A stretch of 64,000 bases of DNA from Paralithodes platypus (GCA_032716605.1 CM064517.1:23262015-23326014), one strand, 5' to 3'. Numbered from the stretch's first letter, positions 52,460 through 62,690 are shown. The notes: a model not told the origin generated them from the letters alone. Numbers and translations: made by a program.

Positions 52460-55284
52460 GACGTGGAGGGTCCCCCGGTACGGTCCCTGCAGTCATAAGA
52501 GCCACGTTGACCACCCCTACCCCCCCCACCTCGCCGAAAAGGGCGGGTCACCCCATCCCCTGTCCGTCGTGTGTCAGACCCCGTCGAAGTGCGGCCGGAA
52601 GTGGAAGGCTGGCCAGCCCCTTCTCGGCGGGGATGAAAGGGAGCAGGAGCAGAAGTGCGAGGCGGAACCGACGCTCTGGCCGGCAACTTCCCTTTCCTGC
52701 GCCCTTTCTTGGCGGCAGCAGTGGCGGCAGCACCCCGAAGGGGACCGGCAGAAGGACGGGACTGCGAAGACCCTGGTCGCGACACAGCGCGTCTTTGCGT
52801 GTCGTAAGCAGGGTCCGCTGACAGAGAAGCGTAGCGTTCCCAAGCATCCTGCGCAAAAAGCCCCGATGTATATAGCTCAGAGTATAATAGACCCTGACGA
52901 ATATCCAAAGGGGCCTTCCGGCAGAACGAGGACCTTACCGTCTGGCGTTGTCGAGTTGCCTCGCACAAAACCGCCTTCAGCTCGGGAACCAAAGACACCG
53001 CGAGCTGAAGGTGGATCCGCCGAACGTGGTCCAAGCCCTCGCGAAGATCGCCAGGTGCAGTCGCCTCGATAAGTCGCAGGTGGTGAACAGACGTCTGGAG
53101 GGAACCTAGAAGACAAGACAATAAGTTCGCCACCCTCTGCCGCAAGGTAAAATCCCTGTCGACAGAGGACTTATCTGGGTGGGAGAAGAACGGGTTAGCA
53201 ATAGCACAAATTTCAAGTTTGGGAGCGCTAATCCAGGACCAGAACTTGCCATCCAATCCGCCGACAGATACCAGAGGAGGCAAAAGCAGTGACGACTCTG
53301 GGGGAGGGACTGAAATAGATCTGTCGACGGAACGGTTGGCAAAGTCTAAGGCCTCAGCAAACCAGGCCTCCAATGGGAGAGGGTTATCGAGCACGACGGC
53401 CAAGCCAGGCTTACCGTCGTCGCACAAACCCGTCCCATAGGAGGACAGTCCCGTTAACACAGCCAGGGACTGAACATCCTGAAGGATGTCCTGGCGGCTG
53501 AAGTCTGACCAGAGCTTAGTCCGAGGAGCAGACGGGGGCTTGGGCTTCACCGAGAAGTACTGAAGGTCAGTCCTTGTCGGGTACGCCCGCACCTCCACGT
53601 CGGCCACCTGACCATCCACCCTGATCGCCCTGAACTGCATTTTATCATTTATTTGGACCGACCAGTCCAAAGGTAGGGCCCTCTCACCTGACGGGAAGTC
53701 GGTAGCACGCTCCGGGTGGGAGGCCTGCACCCCCTTCCAAACAGCCAAGGAGCCATAGAGGAGCGGCATAGTCCGCGACGGGACCTTGGCCTTTTGGATG
53801 GGGGGCAAGCGCGGACCCTGCCCTAGCAGACGGAGGACCCCCGCATGTGAGACAGTAGGGGCAACCACCTGAGCCAGGGCAGGAGCAGTACTAGCCGACG
53901 ACCGGGCAGGCGGAGAAGCAGGGCGAGAAGGAATGTGGTCCACCGCAGAGGGGAGGGGGACCAAAGCAGGGGCAGGTTGGGTGAGGCGCTGAGGTTGTGT
54001 CACCGCCAAGAAGCGCGATAAGAGGGATTCTTGCATCGCCTCCAAGCGCGCGTCGAAGTGTGACACAACCCACCCCTGCATAGCCGAAAATCGATCCGAG
54101 AGAGGCGACCCCCCCGAAGATAGTTCGGCCCGCAGGGGCGAGCGTGAGCGAGAGCGAGACCCACGACACGAAACAGCAGCGTCGCGGCCCAAAGAAGGCG
54201 AGCGACGACGGCCGTGACGGTCCTGAGGGTCTCGTTCCCGATCACTAACGCCCGAGGGGGAAACATCACCATCCCCCTCTTCCAGCGACACGTCAGCCCC
54301 CGAGAAAGGGGACCCCGAAACCTCGCTATACTCTACCGAGTCAAGCGGCGGGGTACCCTCACGGGGAGCCGGCAAGCGAAGATCAGGAATAGAAGAAGGA
54401 AGAGGAGCAGGATGACGGGAGGGGGAAGGCTGGCCGGGTGAAAGTAGGTCAGAAGGAGCCGCGGGGGGAAACAGAGCAAGGATCCCCGGGGCTGAGAGAA
54501 CAGGGCGGCCCGACACCGAGGCGGAGGAGGGAGGAACCTCCACCTTGGGACGAGACCTAGAAGGAAGAGGCACCGAAGCAGGAGAAGTAGGAGGAGAAGT
54601 AACTACATCCTGGCGGACCCTCCTGGACAGAGTAGAAGGAGGGAGCAGAGGGCCAGCTACAGCATGAACATCCGCGCGCGTAGAGGACAAATGAAGAGGA
54701 CGTCTTTTGTGCAGGGGAAGCGGGCGGAAGGTAGTAGAGCCCCTATCCGGAGAGGCCAGGGGAGGGCGTACAGGGGCAGAGACGCTAACCCCGGCCTCAG
54801 GGCGAGAACCATGACGAGGGCGAACGGCGGAGTCAAGGTGAGCAGGAGGACGAGGAGGGGCAGTAGAGGACGAGCGACGAGGAGAGCGAGAGCGTGGACG
54901 GAGCTGGGGATCCACCCGACGATGCGACGACCGACCACGGGACCCAGGGAGGAGGGCCCGAGCAGGGAGAGGGCCAGGTAAACGGCCCCCAGACGGGTCA
55001 GGGATGCCCAGGGCGACGCGGATCCGGTCGTCAACAAAGGCCGGGGAACGGTGGCCCACAGTCCTGATGTGGTGGGAGACCACCGCCCACACAGACTGAA
55101 GGGATGCAGAGGCCACCGCCGCGTCAGAGGAACCAGGGTGATGGTCCACCACATCCACCAGGTCCATACACGGGCCACACAAAGCCGGGAGGTAGGCCGT
55201 AGAGGACACACATTGCGAATGCCGCAAGCAGGACCTGTGGCAGTCCAAGCACGGGGAGCCACAGCCCTGGCGAAAGCAAGGCAT
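52447..55284 (-). CDS. DIRS-B gag-like protein, intact
   Basis: This structural protein probably packages element RNA. I choose ATG 55284 (MPCFRQGCGSPC) because it follows a splice-acceptor-like CAG by six bases; the frame itself is open to 55389. About 945 residues: Cys/His-rich N-terminus (CFRQGCGSPCLDCHRSC, then ALCGPC), a long Pro/Ser/Arg-rich region with RSRSRSPLR, a possible helical segment FDARLEAMQESLLSRF, a conserved TMPLLYG block, KLWSDFSRQDILQDVQSL, a helical region and a basic Arg/Gly tail ending STSKNV. The MPLLYG and KL-SD-S blocks recur in family A. The family function is inferred from position. Confidence 0.88.
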   Translation of the reverse strand: MPCFRQGCGSPCLDCHRSCLRHSQCVSSTAYLPALCGPCMDLVDVVDHHPGSSDAAVASASLQSVWAVVSHHIRTVGHRSPAFVDDRIRVALGIPDPSGGRLPGPLPARALLPGSRGRSSHRRVDPQLRPRSRSPRRSSSTAPPRPPAHLDSAVRPRHGSRPEAGVSVSAPVRPPLASPDRGSTTFRPLPLHKRRPLHLSSTRADVHAVAGPLLPPSTLSRRVRQDVVTSPPTSPASVPLPSRSRPKVEVPPSSASVSGRPVLSAPGILALFPPAAPSDLLSPGQPSPSRHPAPLPSSIPDLRLPAPREGTPPLDSVEYSEVSGSPFSGADVSLEEGDGDVSPSGVSDRERDPQDRHGRRRSPSLGRDAAVSCRGSRSRSRSPLRAELSSGGSPLSDRFSAMQGWVVSHFDARLEAMQESLLSRFLAVTQPQRLTQPAPALVPLPSAVDHIPSRPASPPARSSASTAPALAQVVAPTVSHAGVLRLLGQGPRLPPIQKAKVPSRTMPLLYGSLAVWKGVQASHPERATDFPSGERALPLDWSVQINDKMQFRAIRVDGQVADVEVRAYPTRTDLQYFSVKPKPPSAPRTKLWSDFSRQDILQDVQSLAVLTGLSSYGTGLCDDGKPGLAVVLDNPLPLEAWFAEALDFANRSVDRSISVPPPESSLLLPPLVSVGGLDGKFWSWISAPKLEICAIANPFFSHPDKSSVDRDFTLRQRVANLLSCLLGSLQTSVHHLRLIEATAPGDLREGLDHVRRIHLQLAVSLVPELKAVLCEATRQRQTVRSSFCRKAPLDIRQGLLYSELYTSGLFAQDAWERYASLSADPAYDTQRRAVSRPGSSQSRPSAGPLRGAAATAAAKKGRRKGKLPARASVPPRTSAPAPFHPRREGAGQPSTSGRTSTGSDTRRTGDGVTRPFRRGGGGRGGQRGSYDCRDRTGGPSTSKNV
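52453..52459 (-). promoter_or_regulatory. -1 frameshift heptamer A AAA AAT (DIRS-B2)
   Basis: The gag frame reads TCA AAA AAT GTG TAG, so the heptamer sits one codon before the stop. The -1 frame leads directly into RT with no stop. B1 has the same heptamer at 21579-21585. No downstream structure was computed. Confidence 0.65.
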
Positions 55285-56720
55285 CCCACCTGCAATGGAA
55301 GAACACACACCATAAGCAGCACGTTGACGGAGTAAGTGAAGATAATGTCCAATAAAAACCAGGGAATGAGCATGGGTAAACAGGAACACACATGCAAACT
55401 GGAAGTCGTACTCACTCTAAACCGGAAGCACCGAGGAGGTGAGGAGGGCGGGTGAGGCGGAAGAGCACAAGCAGAAACCTGCAAAGATGGAGAAAGTGTT
55501 AACCACCACTCAACACCTCACATGCAGGGTCCATAACACCAGGCAAGTGCATACACCAATATAGTACCAGGCAACAAGATGACACAAAAAAGGGTCACCG
55601 GGAAAGCCAACTATAACCGCAAATTTGCGGGCCAATGGAGGCATAACCGTATCGACACAACCCTCCCGCCTCACCGCGAGACCCCCCAGCGATCTCCGCA
55701 AATTTGCGGGGAGCCGAATCGTCCGTGGACCGAATCGAGCACTCCGCAAATTTGCGGGACCGGCCGAGATGGTCCGGCGCCGAAAAAGCGAGAGGAGCGT
55801 CTAGGTAATACCAACACAGGCCCAGAAAAAAGCGTCAACTCCTTATGACTCCAAGCGACGATGGCCAGCAAGCTGAGCAGTGTCTTCCTTGAATATCCTG
55901 ACTCAACCGGTCAAGGGAGAGGCAAGGAAGACACACCAGGGGAGAGGAGGCACATCCCCCAGGAACCACCCCACCCACAGAGATAGAGCAAAGCCCATGA
56001 GGAGAAGTGGCAGGAAGGGTGGTTCGGCACAAACAGGGGCCCCCGTAGGGTACCCCAGGATTGGGCAAAAGGGAATGAAAGGATGGAGGTGAAAACAGTA
56101 AGGGAACACAAAAACCAGTAAATGAAACTGGCGAGAAAAAGGGTGGCCTAGCCGTGAGGAGAGAATGTGTCAGGGACGAAAAACCCTGTGGTGTGAGGGA
56201 GAGGCCCCCGTAGGGTACCCCTGGATATCACGAACCACCAAGCGCCCAGGCCCTTGAGACACAGTGAAGGCTCGTAAGGGGGGACTCGGGAATAACGCTA
56301 ATAATGCGGCCGACACAAACCCTACAAACAGCACCGCCACCACGAAATCTCAGATTGTGAACCAACTGTACACCTAGGCTATGAAAATATGAAAACTCAT
56401 AGGGCATAGCAATTCCTGAATGAGAAACAAGCTAGGCTAAAATAAGCTAAACTATGCCCAGACTAACAGGAAAAAAGAATATGAAAAGAGAAAGGAATGA
56501 AAAACACATACGAGGAACGCCAGGCGCCCCCGTACCTTCGGTAGCTATTTCCACACGCGTCTCCATTAAACACACTGAGGAGCCCATTTACGTGTGTCCT
56601 AGATCACGTAACATCTGTCTAACAAAAAGAAGGCCAGAAAAGCCGAAACGAACCTAAAACAGGGTGAATTGAAGGAGCACAACAAAAGCGGACTCAACAA
56701 TGGCGACGCGTGTGAAAAAA
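55285..56720 (-). other. DIRS-B2 5' leader with probable introns
   Basis: The leader is non-coding. Splice-like signals: CTTTCTCCATCTTTGCAG ending at 55479, then donor GTGAGT at 55415-55410 and acceptor CCATTGCAG ending at 55290, just before gag. The small intron would be 126 nt. An upstream donor candidate is AAG-GTACGG near 56535. Three palindromes lie within (55617-55757). Confidence 0.5.
55617..55757. promoter_or_regulatory. Three CCGCAAATTTGCGG palindromes (DIRS-B2)
   Basis: Perfect 14-bp palindromes at 55617-55630, 55696-55709 and 55744-55757, at the same spacing as in B1. Substitutions between B1 and B2 occur around but not inside them. Confidence 0.6.
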
Positions 56721-57022
56721 TGATAACAAGAGAGGGTCGCTCATGCGCACGTTCGACAGGGATCGGCGCATGACGGAACACGGGATGGGCCTTGAGCGGT
56801 AACTAAGGTAAACCCCTTTTTCTTCTCTTCTATACTTTTTTCACCTTCGGTGGTAGTTTTGGTTAATGTACAACGTCTCCTAGAGCAAGATAAGGAGTAG
56901 ACTCTAGACGTTTTCTTTTTAACCGCGGTTGGAATGACGACATAGCAGTCAAAATAGACAAGTCGTCATTGCAATTAGGTTAATAGCCTTGACGTTGGAT
57001 TTGCCAAGACTACTAACAAATT
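56721..57022 (-). repeat. DIRS-B2 5' inverted terminal repeat
   Basis: Inverted copy of 48658-48952, ending GACTACTAACAAATT. The element promoter is expected here. Confidence 0.93.
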
Positions 57023-57073
57023 GGTCACATCTCTACCGTATGGTGCTAGCCACTTGGCCTCCTGAATGTCCAT
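57023..57073 (-). pseudogene. DIRS-A4 tyrosine recombinase, first 17 codons
   Basis: ATG at 57073 starts MDIQEAKWLAPYGRDVTN, overlapping the RT end (57046). The reading continues at 48605 beyond DIRS-B2. Confidence 0.88.
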
Positions 57074-58977
57074 AATGCAAAAGTCAGCGAGGTCGCTAGG
57101 TTGCCAATCGTGTCTAAGTGGAAATACCCGACCGGGAGCGACACCGGGTCCGGGCACCACGTTTTCAATTGCTGGTACCACAACTGCGCCGGCCACAGGG
57201 GCGCGACTAGCGAGACTAAGCCTCGATAATCTCGTAGTTTGTTCACTACGTGGCACATTAGTGACGCATCTGGCGGCGGAAACAGATAGATGGAGCTCCA
57301 TCTGTTCCAGTCTGTCACTAGAGCGTCTGGCCCCCCTGCCGGCGTTTTCGCCCGGCGGGTGAGGTATAGAGGGAGTTTGTGAGTCTCCTCGGACGCAAAA
57401 AGATCCACTTGTGGATGGGAGAGCTCTGCAATCATTAGGTTGAAAATGGGTTGCTTGAGCTCCCATTCTACTGTCGTGCTCTGTCTCCGGGACAGAGCGT
57501 CTGCCCAGACGTTCGCTACGCCTGGGAGATAAGATGCGTGAATGTAAATGTCTAGTCTGTTGGCGAGAGTAAAAATCTCTTCCGACACGTTTAGCAACTT
57601 CCTTGACCTCGTTGATCCTTGTTTCTGAATACAGTGAACTGCATTCAGATTGTCCATCCTGAAGGCCACCGACTTGCCCTGTAACGCCGGCCTGTGAGCC
57701 TGAAGGAAATACAAGGGGACTAGTAATTCTTTGACATTGATGTGAGAGATTTCTAAGTGGGACCAAAGCCCCTGACCCTGGTGCCCCTGATTTGACTGAA
57801 ATCCCCACCCTATTGTGCCTGACGCATCCGTGTCTACCCATACCGTTGGTGGAGGAGAGGTCCATGACATTATTGAATGCAACGTTTCCCTCTTTGCCCA
57901 GACCGCTAGCAAGGTGTGGATTAATTTCGGGATGGGCCATAATTTTTCCGCCGGTAAGAGCGGGAAATATTTGTTGCCTTCCAATATTAATCGTTTTACT
58001 TTCAACCGGCCCAACTTGACAGTTAGTTGAATCCAGTTGAGAGAGCCTACCAGAGACTCCCAGACCCTCCGCGTCGTAGTCAGACTGTGAAGAAACATGA
58101 ACAGTTTCCTGCAAAACCTGTTGCGATTGTCCACACTCTGACTCAGAGTGAGAGCGGCCGTGTCCCAGACCAGCCCTATCCACTGAATTACTCGTGAGGG
58201 AACAAGGTTTGACTTTACCAGATTTACCTTGAAGCCTAGAGTTTTGACATGATTTAAAATAATATTGACATGTTTTATGCATAAGTGTTGTGTCTCTGCC
58301 ACTACCAGCCAGTCGTCTAGATACCACAACACTCTGATCCCCTGTTTTAACAATGGCATCAGGGCTTGCCGGACTAATTTCGTGAATAATCGAGGTGCTA
58401 GGTTCAAGCCGAACGGCATCCTTTGAAAAACAAAATTTTGGTGCCTGATCCGTAAGGCCAAAAACCTTTGAAATCTTTTGTTGACCGAGACGTGCCAATA
58501 GGCGTCTGTCAGGTCTAGTGAACACATCCAACCTCCCGGCGGAAGTGTTAGCCTGATTTGGTGTACTGTTAACATTCTGAAAGATTCGTTGTGAATGTGA
58601 AGGTTCAGATAAGACAGGTCTACGACCGGCCTCATCTGAACACTGTCCCTTTTGGGAACCAAAAATAGTTTGGACGTGAATACAGGGTAATTTGGGGGGA
58701 CCGGGATGATGACATTCTTGGCAATCATTTCCTGGACCAGGGACTCCACCTCTAAAGAAACAAAATTCGCCGTTGTCGGCTGACGTAAGCGAGGTCGCCG
58801 GAGCCACTGCCAAGTGATGCCCTTGCGTGCCACCATCCGTGCCCAAGTGTTTAAAGGCCATGCTTGGTGACACATTCGGAACGACCCAGTTAGCAGACAA
58901 GGGTTCGCCGGCTGTACTACCCTCGGGTCCTCCGGCCTTAAGGTTGGCACCGGGAGTGAGAGAGACTTTAGTTTTTT
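57046..58977 (-). CDS. DIRS-A4 RT-RNase H-methyltransferase-like, intact
   Basis: The -1 frame is open from the gag slippery site (58977-58971) to the stop at 57046. There is no ATG at the expected start; the first Met is well inside. N-terminal block NTWARMVARKGITWQWL, then VPKRDSVQMRPVVDLSYLN, CSLDLTDAYWHVSV, RMPFGLNLAPRLF and WYLDDWLVVAE. RNase H: VDTDASGTIGWG, KSVAFRMDNLNAVHCI and ANVWADALSRRQ. Tail: VDLFASEETHKLP, PDALVTDWNRW and IYLFPPPDASL, a methyltransferase-like segment (tentative). About 55-60% similar by eye to DIRS-B in the RT core. It is the only unbroken RT of family A here. Confidence 0.92.
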   Translation of the reverse strand, partial: KKLKSLSLPVPTLRPEDPRVVQPANPCLLTGSFRMCHQAWPLNTWARMVARKGITWQWLRRPRLRQPTTANFVSLEVESLVQEMIAKNVIIPVPPNYPVFTSKLFLVPKRDSVQMRPVVDLSYLNLHIHNESFRMLTVHQIRLTLPPGGWMCSLDLTDAYWHVSVNKRFQRFLALRIRHQNFVFQRMPFGLNLAPRLFTKLVRQALMPLLKQGIRVLWYLDDWLVVAETQHLCIKHVNIILNHVKTLGFKVNLVKSNLVPSRVIQWIGLVWDTAALTLSQSVDNRNRFCRKLFMFLHSLTTTRRVWESLVGSLNWIQLTVKLGRLKVKRLILEGNKYFPLLPAEKLWPIPKLIHTLLAVWAKRETLHSIMSWTSPPPTVWVDTDASGTIGWGFQSNQGHQGQGLWSHLEISHINVKELLVPLYFLQAHRPALQGKSVAFRMDNLNAVHCIQKQGSTRSRKLLNVSEEIFTLANRLDIYIHASYLPGVANVWADALSRRQSTTVEWELKQPIFNLMIAELSHPQVDLFASEETHKLPLYLTRRAKTPAGGPDALVTDWNRWSSIYLFPPPDASLMCHVVNKLRDYRGLVSLVAPLWPAQLWYQQLKTWCPDPVSLPVGYFHLDTIGNLATSLTFALWTFRRPSG

Positions 58978-61588
58978 GATGGTGGGGTTGGTGGTGCTGG
59001 TCGCTTTGCCGGCTGGCTGGTGTTGGCCGAAGACAGGCCCTGACCTGGCTTATTATGGCCGCGTCCTCTCTGACCTGAAAACCTACTCTGTCTATGCCTG
59101 TACTGACCTTGAGGGGAGGGGGAGGACTTAGGTGGAAGAAAGGGCTTAGATCCCCCCGGCTGAGCTTTAGCGGTTGGCCTGGGTTTGGGGAAGTTAAAGG
59201 CAGGTTTCTTAGAAGGGGTGGGACTGTGTTTAAAGGCCTGCGCCATATTAAACACCGTTCGCCACACTTCAGGGGACATTAAAGAGGGAGTAAGCACTGG
59301 TGACATGACCACCTGATTCGCAATGCGATCAGGCAGTTTGCGAACTAAAGACATTCTGAGGTCTTGTCTCGCTCGTACCGCCTCAAGCAAGGCGGTGCGT
59401 ATGTCACCCAGAGATTGGATTGACGACTGGAGAAGCAGTCGCCGGGACAATTCAATCGATCGTCTGGCATCCGCGTCTGCGATTGCCTGAGTGGACTGAA
59501 GCAAAGACTTTGCTACCTGTTGAGACACTATGTATTGAGAGAACAGGCGAAACGCTTTCCCCCTTAGCCTAAATTCTCGGTCTAGGTGAGTTGGGGTAGG
59601 GGTAGTGAAAGGGTCTTTTAGCTCACAAAGATTAATTTTAGGGGCAGCTAAGAAAGAAAACAAAGCTGAAGGGACTCCGCCGGCAGAACATACTGGCATG
59701 GAGAACCACGAATGAGTATCTTGAGGGATCTGGTGGGAAGTTTTGGAAGTAAATGTGGTTGCAAAGTTTTGAGCCTCTGTCTCCCAATCCACCCAAGGTC
59801 CTGGACCCAACTGCCCCACCTTCAAGACTGGATTAGCTGCTTCGTCTGTGACGGTTTGTAAATCAAGTTCTGGAGTGAGAGCTGACAGAGTCTTAATGTC
59901 ATTAAACCCATCCAGCTTAGACCAGTCTGAAAACAATTTTGAAGCTGAGGCAGGGGGTAAAGCTGGCTTAGTAGCATACACAAAATAGTCTTGGTGATAA
60001 TAACTAGGTATAGCCTTTATATTAACGTCTAGTACATTTCCCAAAGTATCCAAGGCCCTTAATTTCTTTGATTTATTGCCCTGGATGACCCACTCACGCG
60101 GTACTGAGAGTTCCCCTGACAAGGTAGGTTGGGCGAGCTCTGGTTTAGTGGGGGTCAAAAGGACCCATGACTCGTCTGGTCCGTAAAGCAAGGGCATAGC
60201 TACCTTTCTGAGAGGCGCCTTGTCTAGAGGGGGTGGATTGACATCCGTTATAATCCTTACATTTGAAGTGGTCAATGCCGCCGTAGCAGGCCTAGTAACC
60301 ACTGATGGTGACAGAGTGGGAGGGTGAGGGATCTTAGATAAAGCAATAGAAGTCATCAGAGGCCGTACCGTAGAACTTGTCGTGGGAGCCCCCAAGTCCA
60401 CTGTGGGAGTTTCCTGTTGTTGGCCAAAAAATTTAGATAAAGCATGACTAAGTAGCCCATCAATTTCCTGCGCAGTGACAAATTGAGTTGATGATGTACT
60501 TACTGGTGAATCATTAATATCCTGCGCGGCGTCTAAGCCTGAACCTGACTCTTGCCCTTCCATCTCCGAAATTATTGAAACCTTGTCTTTCTCCTCCTGT
60601 TCCTCCTGAGAAGATCCCGCCGAAGCTGGGGTACCTTGCTGCCAAGATAAGTCAGGAATAGAGGATGGGATCGCCGCGTCCCTGTGGACGTCAGCTACTG
60701 TGTGACTAGTTTGAGTCGGAAGTGGGTGGTCAGACCCCGGCCGAGAAATCGCCAAACACCGAGGCCCTGGCCTACACTCTCTTGGGAGTCTGAAACACTC
60801 TCAATCACTGATCCCCCTGAACTCTCCAATTCCAGGGTTAAAATATTAATGGGTAAATCCTCTTTAGGTACAGGCACCGTACTGGACCCTTGAGACCTAA
60901 CACAAACTCTGTCTGGGGTAGAGGTACGATAAGAAGCACTAGAAGCTGGCAAATGTAGGGAGGTTTTTCGTTTATGGGAATCCTTTTTGGAAGATTTATG
61001 GCTACGGTGTGACCGTGAACTACTCTTTGATTTGGAGGATTCATCGCCGTGACCACTGGTGGAACTTTCCGTCCTACTCTTCTTACTCGATGGTGAAGAG
61101 GCAAGACTAGATGGCTGGCGTCTGAGAGGTGACCTAGACCGAGATCTCTCCCGAGACAAGGAGGCGGTCGCCGGGGGTGTAGGCTCTCTTGGACGTTTCG
61201 GAGTAGCAACAGAAGACACAGAACCCTGACCAGTCTCCGCCGGCTTATGACTAGTTACTCGAGAGGAACGTTTAGGGGGAGGGTGTTCGAAAAGCAGTCT
61301 ATCCCAAAGAGGGACGTTGTCACATTGAAGTGACTTATGAGCTACAATCGTAGTGTATGCTGACATCTGTTGCCTAACCTCTCTTAATGCGACCGCTGCG
61401 GTCTTATCATTGTCGCGGAGGACCTTGACAGCTAATTGGGAGCAAAAGGAACAGTTGCGCATCACCCACAGACCCCTTGAACGGTCTAGACATTTAACAC
61501 ACTTTATGCAAAGAGTGTGCGCAAAAATAGGGATACCGGCACAGGTAGGGGTAGTGCATAAAGCAAAGACTGGGGCCAAGGTAGCCAT
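58968..61588 (-). pseudogene. DIRS-A4 gag-like protein, one frameshift
   Basis: It starts ATG 61588 (MATLAPVFALC). Cys-rich N-terminus, Ser/Arg/Lys-rich region (SRERSRSRSPLRR), then one base is lost near 60747 (CCGAGAAATCGCC against TTGAGCAAACCGCC in A2), shifting the frame after GVWRF. From 60755 to 58968 it is open: KVAMPLLYGPDESW, KLFSDWSKLDGF, the helical region and the Arg/Gly/Pro tail ending PPSKN-stop. It would be intact but for that single deletion. Confidence 0.88.
58971..58977 (-). promoter_or_regulatory. -1 frameshift heptamer A AAA AAC (DIRS-A4)
   Basis: The gag frame reads TCA AAA AAC TAA; the stop follows the heptamer immediately. The -1 frame enters the RT polyprotein through KKLKSLSLPVPTLRPE without a stop. 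Confidence 0.7.
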
Positions 61589-62004
61589 GACAGAGACTGG
61601 TGGGGAAAACTACTGCCGGGTCTGTATTGGTCCGCCGGAGCCCAGCTCTGGAAAAAAAGAAAATTTCCAGGAATTAATGCTCATAAGGTTAACCCAACAT
61701 GTTCGCACACAAGTGTTAATAACCCACCGGGTAACGAGATGTAATGACACAACGATCACAGCTCGCTACGCGGCGGGGCTCAGAATATCTAAACATATCT
61801 TTTTAAGAAAGTGAAGAATACCCTCTGACATAATATAACGGACCAGCATGGCGTTTATAGTCTTTCTGGTGGTGACTGTCTCAATATTCAATTTTGGAAC
61901 AAAAAACAACCCCCCACAAAGACGCCGGCCCTTGAATTATTTTAGTAGAATAACACAGGGCAGGTTGATACGAGATCTGATTTCTAACGAATTGTCACAA
62001 AAAG

Positions 62005-62262
62005 ATCGCCGTAAGTTTGAAGGCGGCGATACCTAAACGTATCACTAAATTAAGTGGTTAAATCGAAATTGAATTGTAAATTCCTTATTTCCTCCACCCA
62101 GGAGCACCCGCCGGGTGTAAAAGACGATGTTAACCCTAATTGAACCTTCAATCGCCGTAAGTGTAAAGGCGGCGATACATATAGTATCACTAAAATGGAT
62201 CGGTTAACTAACTGAATGACTTAGTTGTTCATCCCACCCTACCAAGGTACACCCGCCGGGTG
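62005..62262. repeat. Duplicated hairpin block in the DIRS-A leader
   Basis: Two copies of an inverted repeat ATCGCC...GGCGAT lie at 62005-62030 and 62151-62175. Each is followed by a palindromic CACCCGCCGGGTG (62105-62117 and 62250-62262). The two blocks are about 145 bp apart and are an old tandem duplication. Also present in A2 and A3 with point changes. Confidence 0.65.
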
Positions 62263-62690
62263 AGATGTCAAAACGTTAACCCCATAAGTTCCTGTCCCCA
62301 CTTCTTTGTAAAAGATCGCCGGGGAGGAAAGCCCTTAACAACAGCTAGGTTTTTTCTGTGGTTTGTAAAACCGGGTAGAAAAACTTCATAACATATGTTC
62401 GCATGAACAATGTTAGATGGGTACAGCCACTCCGCCGGGAATCAAAGGGAGCCTGAAAACAGGCACCAACACAGAGACGCAGTCCTGGAGAGCCACAGAC
62501 ACCTCATCGCCGGGTTCACAAGCCTGTGTTGAAACCACGTGTGGCCCAACACGGCTCTCGGCCGGGTTTTTTTCATGGTGAAACCGAGAAAAAACCCGCC
62601 GGAAGGTAACCCACCCCGTTCAGAAACCATCTGAATGTACAACGGACACGAAGGAAAGCCAAGCACGACTAGCCTAAGTCCACACAATAA

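Larger units (their letters stand above)
48606..57022 (-). mobile_element. DIRS-B copy 2, full length and apparently intact
   Basis: 8,417 bp, ends GGGAGGTTTGACG (48606) and CTAACAAATT (57022). It is inserted in the recombinase of A4: flanks AATTTATT and GGTCAC rejoin to the uninterrupted family A sequence (as at 7999-8016), no duplication. It contains 5' ITR (56721-57022), leader, gag (55284-52447), RT-RNase H (to 50504), recombinase (to 49566), internal complementary region and 3' ITR (48606-48952). All three coding frames are open and keep their active-site residues. Left and right ITRs are both 295 bp and nearly identical. Confidence 0.95.
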
